Shown here in pieces: positions 55,280 through 64,000 of a DNA stretch of 64,000 nt (position 1 is the stretch's first letter; each line of letters begins with the position of its first letter). The notes below the pieces were generated by a model. The model worked only from the letters and a program-made list of their open reading frames with translations. It made no database searches and was not told the origin of the DNA. A program made the position numbers and the translations under genes. Origin of the DNA: Pseudomonas helmanticensis (lineage in GTDB: Bacteria; Pseudomonadota; Gammaproteobacteria; Pseudomonadales; Pseudomonadaceae); NCBI RefSeq assembly GCF_900182985.1, contig NZ_FXUY01000001.1, positions 3,596,001-3,660,000 of the forward strand, given 5' to 3'.

Positions 55280-56145
55280 GAGTCACGGCGAGCGCTGAAT
55301 TCATGCTGGAACCGGCCTTTTTTCCCGTCGAGCCGAACAAGGACGCTGGCACCAGCCGCGACTCGATCGGCCTCGGGCAAAGCGTCGGCCCGGGCCTCGA
55401 CACCCGCCACGGCACGATCCTGACACTGGAAGACATCAGCGTCAGCTTCGATGGCTTTCGTGCGCTGAACAATCTGAACCTGTACATCGGCGTCGGTGAA
55501 TTGCGCTGCATCATCGGCCCCAACGGCGCGGGCAAAACCACGCTGATGGACGTGATCACCGGCAAGACCCGACCGAGCCACGGCAAGGCGTGGTTCGGCG
55601 AAACGCTGGACCTGACGCAGATGAGCGAAGTGCAGATCGCCCAAGCCGGCATCGGTCGCAAGTTCCAGAAGCCGACGGTGTTCGAAGCGCTGAGCGTGTT
55701 TGAAAACCTGGAGCTGGCGCAGAAGACCGACAAGTCGGTGTGGGCCAGTTTGCGTGCGCGCCTGAGTAGTGAGCAGAAGGACCGGATCAGCGAAGTGCTG
55801 GAGACGATCCGTTTGACCACCTCGGTTAATCGCCCGGCGGGGTTGTTGTCCCACGGGCAGAAGCAGTTTCTCGAGATCGGCATGTTGTTGATGCAAGACC
55901 CGCAATTGCTCCTGCTCGATGAGCCGGTGGCGGGAATGACCGATGCCGAAACCGAGTTCACTGCTGAACTGTTCAAGAGCCTGGCGGGCAAGCATTCGCT
56001 GATGGTGGTGGAGCATGACATGGGCTTTGTCGGCTCGATTGCCGACCATGTGACCGTGTTGCACCAGGGCAGCGTTTTGGCCGAAGGCTCACTGGAGCAA
56101 GTGCAGGAAAACGAGCGCGTGATCGAGGTCTACCTCGGCCGCTGA
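55276..56145 (+). CDS. urtD: Urea ABC transporter ATP-binding protein UrtD
   Basis: The 289-residue LivG-type ATPase has the P-loop GPNGAGKTT at 81-89, a signature region reading LLSHGQKQFLEIGMLL and Walker B LLLLDEPVAGM. An N-terminal extension of about 45 residues precedes the ABC core, as is common for UrtD in pseudomonads. A family B repeat follows before urtE. Confidence 0.96.
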   Translation: MRVTASAEFMLEPAFFPVEPNKDAGTSRDSIGLGQSVGPGLDTRHGTILTLEDISVSFDGFRALNNLNLYIGVGELRCIIGPNGAGKTTLMDVITGKTRPSHGKAWFGETLDLTQMSEVQIAQAGIGRKFQKPTVFEALSVFENLELAQKTDKSVWASLRARLSSEQKDRISEVLETIRLTTSVNRPAGLLSHGQKQFLEIGMLLMQDPQLLLLDEPVAGMTDAETEFTAELFKSLAGKHSLMVVEHDMGFVGSIADHVTVLHQGSVLAEGSLEQVQENERVIEVYLGR

Positions 56146-56152
56146 AGACTCA

Positions 56153-56261
56153 GATCGCTCCCACGCTCCGCGTGGGAATGCATCCCGTGACGCTCCGCGT
56201 CACACAAAAGCGGACGCAGAGCGTCCATGGCGGCATTCCCACGCAGAGCGTGGGAACGATC
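56153..56261. repeat. Inverted-repeat element, family B
   Basis: This second copy of the 16260-16366 element has GATCG(C/T)TCCCACGC...GCGTGGGAACGATC ends and the inner GACGCTCCGCGTC and GGACGCAGAGCGTCC pairs. It lies between urtD and urtE. Confidence 0.92.
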
Positions 56262-56279
56262 ACCGAGGAGAATTTGGAC

Positions 56280-56978
56280 ATGCTGCAAGTCGACAAGCTG
56301 CACCAGTACTACGGCGGTAGCCACATCCTGCGTGGCCTGTCTTTCGACGTTAAGGTCGGCGAGGTCACCTGCCTGCTCGGCCGTAACGGCGTCGGCAAAA
56401 CCACCCTGCTCAAATGCCTGATGGGCTTGCTGCCGGCCAAAGAAGGCGCGGTGAATTGGGAGGGCAAACCGATCACCACGTTCAAGCCGCACCAGCGTGT
56501 TCACGCCGGGATCGCTTATGTGCCGCAGGGCCGCGAGATCTTCGGACGCCTGACGGTGGAAGAGAATCTGCTGATGGGTTTGTCGCGTTTCCCCGGCAGT
56601 GAAGCCAAAGAAGTACCAAGTTTCATCTACGAATTGTTCCCGGTGCTGCTACAAATGAAGCAGCGTCGCGGCGGTGACCTCTCCGGCGGTCAGCAGCAAC
56701 AACTGGCGATTGGTCGCGCATTGGCCAGTCGTCCGCGTTTACTGATCCTTGATGAGCCCACCGAAGGCATTCAACCCTCGGTGATCAAGGAGATCGGCGC
56801 GGTGATCAAGAAACTCGCGGCGCGCGGCGACATGGCGATTTTGCTGGTCGAGCAGTTCTACGATTTCGCGGCGGAACTGGCCGATCAGTACCTGGTGATG
56901 TCCCGGGGCGAAATCGTGCAGCAGGGTCGCGGTGAAAATATGGAGGCCGAGGGTGTACGCGGGCTGGTAACGATCTAG
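56280..56978 (+). CDS. urtE: Urea ABC transporter ATP-binding protein UrtE
   Basis: The 232-residue LivF-type ATPase has P-loop GRNGVGKTT at 34-42, signature LSGGQQQQLAIGRAL, Walker B LLILDEPTEGI and the switch His region replaced by VEQFYDFA. The ATG at 56280 follows GAGGAG. It completes the UrtABCDE importer; ureD starts 43 bases later. Confidence 0.96.
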   Translation: MLQVDKLHQYYGGSHILRGLSFDVKVGEVTCLLGRNGVGKTTLLKCLMGLLPAKEGAVNWEGKPITTFKPHQRVHAGIAYVPQGREIFGRLTVEENLLMGLSRFPGSEAKEVPSFIYELFPVLLQMKQRRGGDLSGGQQQQLAIGRALASRPRLLILDEPTEGIQPSVIKEIGAVIKKLAARGDMAILLVEQFYDFAAELADQYLVMSRGEIVQQGRGENMEAEGVRGLVTI

Positions 56979-57021
56979 TACAACGAACTAATCTGTAGCT
57001 TCCTAACGATAATTACAAACC

Positions 57022-57861
57022 ATGAATTCGACTGTTGCACCTGCCCTGTTTACCCCGAGCTGGCACGCCGAGCTGGAACTCGCCTACGCGCGTTTCGGCG
57101 ATTGCACGCGCCCGGTCATGCGCCGGCACATCGGCCCGCTGCGCGTACAAAAACACCTGTACGCCGAAGGCCCCGAAGTCTGCCAACACATCATCGTTCA
57201 CCCGCCGGGCGGTATTGCCGGCGGCGATCGGCTGGACATCAGCGCCCGCGTCGAACCTGGCGCTTGGGCGCAGATCACCAGCCCCGGCGCGGCCAAGTGG
57301 TATCGCGCCGGTGGCCCGGCCTACCAGAAACTCGATTTGCAGGTGGCGGCCGGGGCGACCCTGGAATGGCTGCCACAGGAAACCATCGTCTACAGCGCCG
57401 CCCAGGCCGAACTCACGACTTCGATCGATCTGCAGGGTGATGCGCGGCTGTTCTACTGGGATGTGGTGGCGCTGGGTCGTCCGGCGAGTGGCGAGCGTTT
57501 CGACCGTGGGCACTTTCAGGCGCACCTGGATATTCGTCGCGACGGCCGTTTGCTCTGGCATGAACGCCAGCGCATTGTCGGCGGTGATGGCTTGCTCGAT
57601 TCGCCGATCGGGCTGGATGGCCATCCGGTGTTTGCGACGTTGTTGGTGACCGGTGAAATTGACGCTGAGTTGCTCGAACGTTGCCGCTCGCTCGGACACG
57701 AAGTGCGCGGGGATTTGACCCAGTTGCCAGGGCTGCTGGTCGCCCGTTGTCTGGCCAGCGAAGCATTGCTCGCCCGCGCGTGGCTCATCGATTTATGGCG
57801 CCTGCTACGCCCGGTGCTGCTGGACCGCGAAGCCCAGCCCCCCCGAATCTGGAACACCTGA
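57022..57861 (+). CDS. ureD: Urease accessory protein UreD
   Basis: The 279-residue protein ([45 protein letters not shown]) is the scaffold that binds apo-urease and, with UreF and UreG, delivers nickel to the active site. UreF and UreG are not in this window. It precedes ureA, with a REP repeat in the gap. Confidence 0.96.
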   Translation: MNSTVAPALFTPSWHAELELAYARFGDCTRPVMRRHIGPLRVQKHLYAEGPEVCQHIIVHPPGGIAGGDRLDISARVEPGAWAQITSPGAAKWYRAGGPAYQKLDLQVAAGATLEWLPQETIVYSAAQAELTTSIDLQGDARLFYWDVVALGRPASGERFDRGHFQAHLDIRRDGRLLWHERQRIVGGDGLLDSPIGLDGHPVFATLLVTGEIDAELLERCRSLGHEVRGDLTQLPGLLVARCLASEALLARAWLIDLWRLLRPVLLDREAQPPRIWNT

Positions 57862-57870
57862 AATGCATTC

Positions 57871-57970
57871 CCCTGTAGGAGCTGTCGAGTGAAACGAGGC
57901 TGCGATCTTTTGATTTTGTTTTTTCAAGATCAAGATCAAAAGATCGCAGCCTCCGGCAGCTCCTACAGGG
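57871..57970. repeat. REP-like inverted pair (family A)
   Basis: CCCTGTAGGAGCTG...GGCTGCGATCTTTTG and its inverted copy ending CAGCTCCTACAGGG flank a TTTTTCAAGATCAAG centre. The left unit carries a small insertion (TCGAGTGAAACGA). It lies between ureD and ureA. Confidence 0.92.
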
Positions 57971-58011
57971 TGTACGTCATTATTTTTAACTGCCGATATT
58001 GGATTCCCACA

Positions 58012-58314
58012 ATGGACCTGACCCCACGCGAAAAAGACAAGCTGCTGATCTTCACCGCCGGCCTCGTCGCCGAGCGGCGTTTGGCGCGCGGCGTGAAACT
58101 CAATTACCCGGAAGCCATGGCCTACATCTCCGCCGCGCTGCTCGAAGGCGCGCGTGACGGCCGGACTGTCGCCGAGCTGATGCACTTCGGCACCACCCTG
58201 CTCAGCCGCGAACAAGTGATGGAAGGCATCCCGGAAATGATTCCCGAGATCCAGGTCGAAGCGACGTTCCCCGACGGCACCAAACTGGTCACCGTCCACC
58301 AACCGATCGTCTGA
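58012..58314 (+). CDS. ureA: Urease subunit gamma
   Basis: This is the 100-residue small structural subunit ([45 protein letters not shown] at the end). Length and sequence are standard. The ATG at 58012 is certain from the family start. It is followed by two acetyltransferase genes before ureB, an arrangement seen in pseudomonads. Confidence 0.98.
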   Translation: MDLTPREKDKLLIFTAGLVAERRLARGVKLNYPEAMAYISAALLEGARDGRTVAELMHFGTTLLSREQVMEGIPEMIPEIQVEATFPDGTKLVTVHQPIV

Positions 58315-58323
58315 GGCCGCGCC

Positions 58324-59395
<1,072 letters not shown>

Positions 59396-59396
<1 letters not shown>

Positions 59397-59701
59397 TGAT
59401 TCCTGGCGAATACCAGATCCAGCCCGGCGACATCGAACTCAACGTCGGCCGCCGCACTATCAGCCTGAAAGTCGCCAACAGCGGCGACCGGCCGATCCAG
59501 GTCGGCTCGCACTATCACTTTTTCGAAACCAACGACGCGCTGACCTTCGACCGCGCCGCGAGCCGTGGCATGCGCCTGAATATTCCCGCAGGCACTGCCG
59601 TGCGTTTTGAGCCGGGGCAGAGTCGCGAAGTCGAGCTGGTCGATTACGCCGGGCATCGCCGGGTGTTCGGGTTTGCCGGACGGATCATGGGCGACCTCTG
59701 A
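59396..59701 (+). CDS. ureB: Urease subunit beta
   Basis: The 101-residue structural subunit ([35 protein letters not shown]-like end [11 protein letters not shown]) is of normal length. The ATG overlaps the preceding stop by one base (TGATG). A family C repeat separates it from ureC. Confidence 0.98.
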
Positions 59702-59719
59702 CATCTGCATGCACCGCCG

Positions 59720-59866
59720 CCCCTCACCCCAGCCCTCTCCCGAGGGAGAGGGAGCCGAATGGGGGCTTTTCCGATCCTGAGTTCGACTCGATATTTCAGG
59801 TCGATGTCTGTCGGAAGAAACCCGCGATCAGTCCCCTCTCCCTCTGGGAGAGGGCTAGGGTGAGGG
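59720..59866. repeat. Inverted-repeat element, family C
   Basis: This second copy of the 52514-52676 element starts CCCCTCACCCCAGCCC, ends GGGCTAGGGTGAGGG and shares the middle section (GAGTTCGACTCGA, TCAGGTCG, ATCAGTCCCCTCTCCC). It lies between ureB and ureC. Confidence 0.9.
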
Positions 59867-59902
59867 TTGATGGCTCACCACTATTTTCCTGAAGGACGCT
59901 GC

Positions 59903-61603
59903 ATGAAAATCTCCAGACAAGCCTACGCCGACATGTTCGGCCCCACCGTCGGCGACAAGGTGCGCCTGGCCGATACCGAACTGTGGATCGAAGTCGAAAA
60001 AGACTTCACCACCTACGGCGAAGAAGTGAAATTCGGCGGCGGCAAAGTCATCCGCGACGGCCAGGGCCAAAGCCAGCTGCTCGCCGCCGAAGTGGTCGAC
60101 ACGCTAATCACCAACGCGCTGATCATCGACCACTGGGGCATCGTCAAAGCCGACGTCGGCCTCAAGGACGGGCGCATCTTCGCGATCGGCAAGGCCGGCA
60201 ACCCCGACGTGCAGCCCAACGTCGACATCGCCATCGGCGCGAGTACCGAAGTGATTGCCGGTGAAGGCATGATCCTCACCGCTGGCGGCATCGACACGCA
60301 CATCCACTTCATCTGCCCGCAGCAGATCGAAGAAGCGCTGATGAGTGGCGTCACCACCATGATCGGCGGCGGCACCGGCCCGGCCACGGGCACCAACGCC
60401 ACAACGTGCACTTCGGGCCCGTGGCATCTGGCGCGCATGCTCCAGGCTGCCGATGCCTTCCCGATGAACATCGGCCTCACCGGCAAGGGCAACGCAAGCC
60501 TGCCGGAACCGCTGATCGAACAGGTCAAGGCCGGCGCCATCGGCCTCAAGCTGCATGAAGACTGGGGCACCACCCCGGCGAGCATCGACAACTGCCTGAG
60601 CGTCGCCGATCAGTTCGACGTGCAGGTGGCGATCCACACCGACACCCTCAACGAATCCGGTTTCGTCGAAACCACCCTCGGCGCGTTCAAGGGCCGCACC
60701 ATCCATACCTATCACACCGAAGGTGCCGGTGGCGGCCACGCGCCGGACATCATCAAGGCCTGCGGTTTCCCCAATGTGCTGCCAAGTTCGACCAACCCGA
60801 CACGGCCGTTCACCCGCAACACCATCGACGAACACCTCGACATGCTGATGGTCTGCCATCACCTCGACCCGAGCATCGCCGAAGACGTCGCGTTCGCCGA
60901 AAGCCGTATTCGCCGCGAAACGATTGCCGCCGAAGACATCCTTCACGACCTCGGCGCCTTCTCGATGATCAGCTCCGACAGCCAGGCCATGGGCCGCGTC
61001 GGCGAAGTCATCACGCGCACCTGGCAGACCGCCGACAAGATGAAAAAACAACGCGGCCCGCTGCCGCAGGACGGCGCAGGCAACGACAACTTCCGCGCCA
61101 AACGCTACATCGCCAAATACACGATCAATCCGGCGATCACCCATGGCATCAGCCATGAAGTCGGTTCGATCGAGGTTGGCAAATGGGCGGATCTGGTGCT
61201 CTGGCGTCCGGCGTTTTTCGGCGTCAAACCGACGCTGATTCTCAAGGGCGGCGCGATTGCCGCGAGCTTGATGGGCGACGCCAATGCCTCGATCCCGACA
61301 CCGCAACCGGTGCATTACCGTCCGATGTTCGCCAGTTACGGTGGCTCGCTGCACGCCACCAGCCTGACCTTTATCAGCCAGGCGGCGCAGGAGGCCGGGT
61401 TGCCGGAAGCGTTGGGGTTGAAGAAGAAAATCGCCGTGGTGAAGGGGTGCCGTGATGTGCAGAAAACCGACCTGATTCACAACGACTATCTGCCGAACAT
61501 TGATGTTGATCCGCAGACGTATCAGGTCAAGGCTGACGGCGTGTTGCTGTGGTGCGAGCCGGCGGAAACGTTACCGATGGCGCAGCGGTATTTCCTGTTC
61601 TAA
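59903..61603 (+). CDS. ureC: Urease subunit alpha (catalytic)
   Basis: The 566-residue nickel enzyme hydrolyses urea to ammonia and carbamate. Ligands are complete: H133 and H135 (THIHF), carbamylated K216 (GLKLHED), H245, H271, D359 (SSDSQ) and active-site H319 on the flap (MVCHHLD), each one residue below Klebsiella numbering. The ATG at 59903 has GAAGGAC upstream. No ureE/F/G follows; a REP pair and the convergent cbpM come next. Confidence 0.98.
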   Translation: MKISRQAYADMFGPTVGDKVRLADTELWIEVEKDFTTYGEEVKFGGGKVIRDGQGQSQLLAAEVVDTLITNALIIDHWGIVKADVGLKDGRIFAIGKAGNPDVQPNVDIAIGASTEVIAGEGMILTAGGIDTHIHFICPQQIEEALMSGVTTMIGGGTGPATGTNATTCTSGPWHLARMLQAADAFPMNIGLTGKGNASLPEPLIEQVKAGAIGLKLHEDWGTTPASIDNCLSVADQFDVQVAIHTDTLNESGFVETTLGAFKGRTIHTYHTEGAGGGHAPDIIKACGFPNVLPSSTNPTRPFTRNTIDEHLDMLMVCHHLDPSIAEDVAFAESRIRRETIAAEDILHDLGAFSMISSDSQAMGRVGEVITRTWQTADKMKKQRGPLPQDGAGNDNFRAKRYIAKYTINPAITHGISHEVGSIEVGKWADLVLWRPAFFGVKPTLILKGGAIAASLMGDANASIPTPQPVHYRPMFASYGGSLHATSLTFISQAAQEAGLPEALGLKKKIAVVKGCRDVQKTDLIHNDYLPNIDVDPQTYQVKADGVLLWCEPAETLPMAQRYFLF

Positions 61604-61654
61604 CCCAAAAAAGCCTTTCAAGATCCGCGAGTACAAGGGCCTGCGTATGCCGAT

Positions 61655-61746
61655 CCCTGTAGGAGCTGCCGAAGGCTGCGATCTTTTGATCTTGATCTTA
61701 AAAAACAAGATCAAAAGATCGCAGCCTTCGGCAGCTCCTACAGGGG
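61655..61746. repeat. REP-like inverted pair (family A)
   Basis: CCCTGTAGGAGCTGCC...GATCTTGATC and its nearly perfect inverted copy lie between the convergent ureC and cbpM and touch the cbpM stop. They probably serve as a bidirectional terminator. Confidence 0.93.
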
Positions 61747-62052
61747 TTATTCGATTACCAAGCGTGCCAGGCGTTGTCTGAGCATACGGTTTTCGGCACG
61801 CAACTCGCGCACCTCTTCCAGCAGATCCAGCGCCAGAGCGACGCCTTCCCACTCCAGCTCCAGGTCATGCCGCAATTTCGCCGCACGCTTGGCCAGGGCC
61901 AGTTCGTAATCGGTGAAGCGCCATTCCCGGGGCTGCGCGCCCTGAGGTTCGAGGATGCCGTGTTCGACGATTTCTATCACGTAGACGTCCGACAAATCGG
62001 CCGCCTCACAGAATTCTGCCAGGTCCAGTTGAACGATCAGGGGGCTGCTCAT
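61747..62052 (-). CDS. cbpM: Chaperone modulatory protein CbpM
   Basis: The 101-residue helical protein (DLAEFCEAADLSDVYVIEIV, REWRFTDYELALAKRAAKL) binds the J domain of CbpA and blocks its co-chaperone and DNA-binding activity. It is encoded 23 bases downstream of cbpA on the same strand, the standard pair. Confidence 0.94.
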   Translation of the reverse strand: MSSPLIVQLDLAEFCEAADLSDVYVIEIVEHGILEPQGAQPREWRFTDYELALAKRAAKLRHDLELEWEGVALALDLLEEVRELRAENRMLRQRLARLVIE

Positions 62053-62075
62053 GATGGGCTACTCCGTCGTCGAAT

Positions 62076-63026
62076 TTAGAAGTTCTCTCGCGGATTGAAG
62101 GCGGCTTTCTTCGCCAGTTCCTGCCACAGCGCCTTGACCTCGTCGTCGGCCGCTTTTGGCATTACCGCTTTGAGCTGCACGAACAAATAACCTCGTTCGC
62201 CAGCCTTGTTCTGCAAACCGTGGCCCTTGGCGCGCATGCGCTGGCCATTCTGGCTGCCGGCCGGAACCTTGAGGTTGATCTTGCCGGTGAGGGTCGGCAC
62301 CGCCACTTCAGTGCCCAGTGCCAACTCCCACGGCGCCAGTGGCAGCGTGATGATCAGGTTTTCGCCTTCGACATCGAATTTCGGGTGCGGCGCAAAACGA
62401 ATGGTCAGGTACAGATCGCCATTCGCCCCGCCACCGACGCCCGGTGCACCCTGGCCTTTGAGGCGGATACGCTCGCCGTCGGTGACGCCCGCCGGGATCT
62501 TCACGTTCAGGCTCTTGCTGGTGTTGCTGACGTGCTGGCCGTTGGCGTTGTATTGCGGCACCTGGAAGGTGACTTTCTTTGACTCGTTCGACAGCGTCTC
62601 CTCGAGGAAGATCGGCAGTTCCATTTCCACGTCTTGCCCTCGGCGCGCTGCACTGCGTTGTTGCCGACCTTCGCCACCACCGAAACCGGGGCCGCGATTG
62701 CCGAAGATCGAACTGAAGAAGTCCGAGAAGTCACCGGTGTCCTGACCGCCGCCACCAAAGCCGCCACGGCTCTGCCAGCCCGGTGGCCCCTGGAACGGCT
62801 GACCGTGCTGGCCATAGCGGCGCAGTTCGTCGTATTCCGCACGTTTGTCAGCGCTCTTCAGCGCTTCATAGGCTTCCGAGGCGTCCTTGAACTTCTCCTC
62901 GGCGTCTTTTTCCTTGCTGACATCGGGGTGGTATTTACGCGCCAGCTTGCGATAGGCAGCCTTGATTGCCTTGTCGTCTGCTGTCGGCTCCACGCCGAGT
63001 ATCTTGTAATAGTCTTTGAAGTCCAT
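62076..63026 (-). CDS. cbpA: DnaJ-like curved DNA-binding protein CbpA
   Basis: The 316-residue protein has a J domain with HPD at 33-35 (KYHPDVSK), a Gly/Phe-rich linker (about 75-115) and the two C-terminal substrate-binding domains without a zinc finger ([29 protein letters not shown]). It is a DnaJ-class co-chaperone that also binds curved DNA. The start ATG at 63026 is the family start, though the ribosome site is weak. An in-frame GTG at 63038 is possible. Confidence 0.95.
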   Translation of the reverse strand: MDFKDYYKILGVEPTADDKAIKAAYRKLARKYHPDVSKEKDAEEKFKDASEAYEALKSADKRAEYDELRRYGQHGQPFQGPPGWQSRGGFGGGGQDTGDFSDFFSSIFGNRGPGFGGGEGRQQRSAARRGQDVEMELPIFLEETLSNESKKVTFQVPQYNANGQHVSNTSKSLNVKIPAGVTDGERIRLKGQGAPGVGGGANGDLYLTIRFAPHPKFDVEGENLIITLPLAPWELALGTEVAVPTLTGKINLKVPAGSQNGQRMRAKGHGLQNKAGERGYLFVQLKAVMPKAADDEVKALWQELAKKAAFNPRENF

Positions 63027-63317
63027 CGAAGGAATCACCGTCCGTTATCGATTTCGCGCCGATGCCAGCATGCGCCGATTCGCGCGTGCCGGGTTGACCG
63101 ATCTCAAGGTTGTGACCGGGTGGCGCAGCAGAAGTTTATCGGCAGTGGACGACGGTTCTTGTGACCGCCGGTGGTTCTGCCGGCCCATGCCAGCAAGTTT
63201 GGGGCGAAGCTGCGATTTTCAACCAGTTTAGTCGTGAAATAGCAGATGACCGGCCTTCGATTCTGGCGCGCACTGACATACACTGCGCGGCCGTTTTTTT
63301 GACCGGAACCGAAAGAC

Positions 63318-64000
63318 ATGAAAGACGCCTCTCCAGCCCGTGCCTGTGGCATCGACTTCGGCACGTCCAACTCCACCGTCGGCTGGCTGCGCCCCGGCAT
63401 GGAAACGATGATCGCGCTGGAAGACGACAAGATCACCCTGCCGTCGGTGGTCTTCTTCAACATCGAGGAGCGCCGCCCGGTTTACGGTCGTCTGGCGCTG
63501 CACGAGTACCTGGAAGGCTACGAAGGCCGCCTGATGCGCTCGCTGAAGAGCCTGCTCGGTTCCAAGCTGATCAAGCACGACACCAGCGTGCTCGGCACGG
63601 CGATGCCGTTCAAGGACTTGCTCGGCCTGTTCATCGGCCAGCTGAAAAGCCGCGCCGAAACTGCCGCCGGTCGGGAATTCGAGCAAGTGGTGCTCGGGCG
63701 TCCGGTGTTCTTCGTCGATGATGATCCGCTGGCTGACCAGGAAGCTGAAGACACTTTGGTCGACGTCGCCAAGAAGATCGGCTTCAAAGAAGTGTCGTTC
63801 CAGTACGAACCGATTGCGGCGGCCTTCGACTACGAGTCGACCATCGAGAAAGAAGAGCTGGTGCTGATCGTCGACATTGGCGGTGGTACGTCCGACTTCT
63901 CGCTGGTGCGCCTGTCGCCCGAGCGTCGTGGTTACGACAACCGTCACGATGACATCCTTGCCACCGGCGGTGTGCACATCGGCGGGACCGACTTCGACAA
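63318..64000 (+). CDS. Hsp70-family protein, YegD-like (3' end outside window)
   Basis: The frame opens with ATG at 63318 and stays open to the end, giving 227 codons of an Hsp70-type ATPase. Visible are the phosphate-1 loop CGIDFGTSNSTVGWL, the adenosine/connect segment YEPIAAAFDYES and the phosphate-2 loop LIVDIGGGTSDFSL. The early divergence from DnaK and the sequence GRLMRSLKSLLGSKL match YegD-like heat shock proteins. It is divergent from cbpA, so an Hsp70-like and an Hsp40-like gene are back to back. Confidence 0.9.
   Translation, partial: MKDASPARACGIDFGTSNSTVGWLRPGMETMIALEDDKITLPSVVFFNIEERRPVYGRLALHEYLEGYEGRLMRSLKSLLGSKLIKHDTSVLGTAMPFKDLLGLFIGQLKSRAETAAGREFEQVVLGRPVFFVDDDPLADQEAEDTLVDVAKKIGFKEVSFQYEPIAAAFDYESTIEKEELVLIVDIGGGTSDFSLVRLSPERRGYDNRHDDILATGGVHIGGTDFD

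Noticed and set aside
63228..63977. Frames opposite or offset to the Hsp70-like gene (minus 63228-63977, plus 63161-63721)
   Set aside because: The frame from 63318 encodes clear Hsp70 phosphate loops and runs off the window; the others are shadows.

Overview
The window reads as chromosomal DNA of a Pseudomonas of the P. fluorescens group. It is high-GC and carries typical pseudomonad intergenic repeats. Its gene order (gcbA, chemoreceptor, aroQ, accBC, prmA, DUF3426 protein, dusB-fis, purH, purD, retS, marC, then urtABCDE and ureDABC) follows the PA4843-PA4868 stretch of P. aeruginosa as I remember it. No tRNA, rRNA, CRISPR array or intact insertion sequence was seen.

Layout. 1-4.1 kb (minus strand): a DUF2333 protein, then a four-gene orphan Hcp cluster of type VI secretion type. 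4.4-21.4 kb (plus): conserved housekeeping and signalling genes, namely the diguanylate cyclase GcbA, an MCP, aroQ, accBC, prmA, dusB-fis, purH, purD, the hybrid kinase RetS and a MarC-family membrane protein. 21.5-35.8 kb (minus): two tandem paralogous giant proteins of about 2,330 and 2,360 residues. Each combines a TcdA/TcdB-type glycosyltransferase, a YopT/C58-like cysteine protease, a hydrophobic clostridial-toxin pore region and a long beta-rich C-terminus. They are the most unusual content of the window. 36.2-44.6 kb: cobalamin genes in two divergent blocks (cobGHIJ minus; cobL-cbiD-cobK plus) separated by an unrecognised gene of 212 codons. 44.7-45.3 kb: a HigBA-like toxin-antitoxin pair. 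45.4-50.5 kb: copper handling (two DUF2946 proteins, a PCu(A)C chaperone, an OprC-like TonB receptor and a PepSY membrane protein). 50.7 kb: a small secreted protein with 11-residue (Y/W)PD repeats, probably a 7(1) septoil-knot protein. 51.1-61.6 kb: a urea cluster with a good sigma-54 promoter, the urtABCDE transporter, ureD, ureA, two acetyltransferases, ureB and ureC. 61.7-64 kb: the CbpA/CbpM co-chaperone pair (minus) and the start of an Hsp70-like gene that runs off the end.

Functionally, the urea block couples ATP-driven uptake to hydrolysis and is probably NtrC/sigma-54 controlled; no ureEFG is present here. The cob genes cover the middle of corrin ring synthesis, pairing oxygen-dependent CobG with the CobF substitute CbiD. 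RetS and GcbA both belong to the attachment/virulence switch.

Three families of dispersed intergenic repeats occur: REP-like GTAGGAGCTGC pairs (six sites), CCCACGC...GCGTGGG elements (two) and about 150-bp elements with CCCTCACCC...GGGTGAGGG ends (two). They occupy the main non-overlapping gaps inside the urea cluster.
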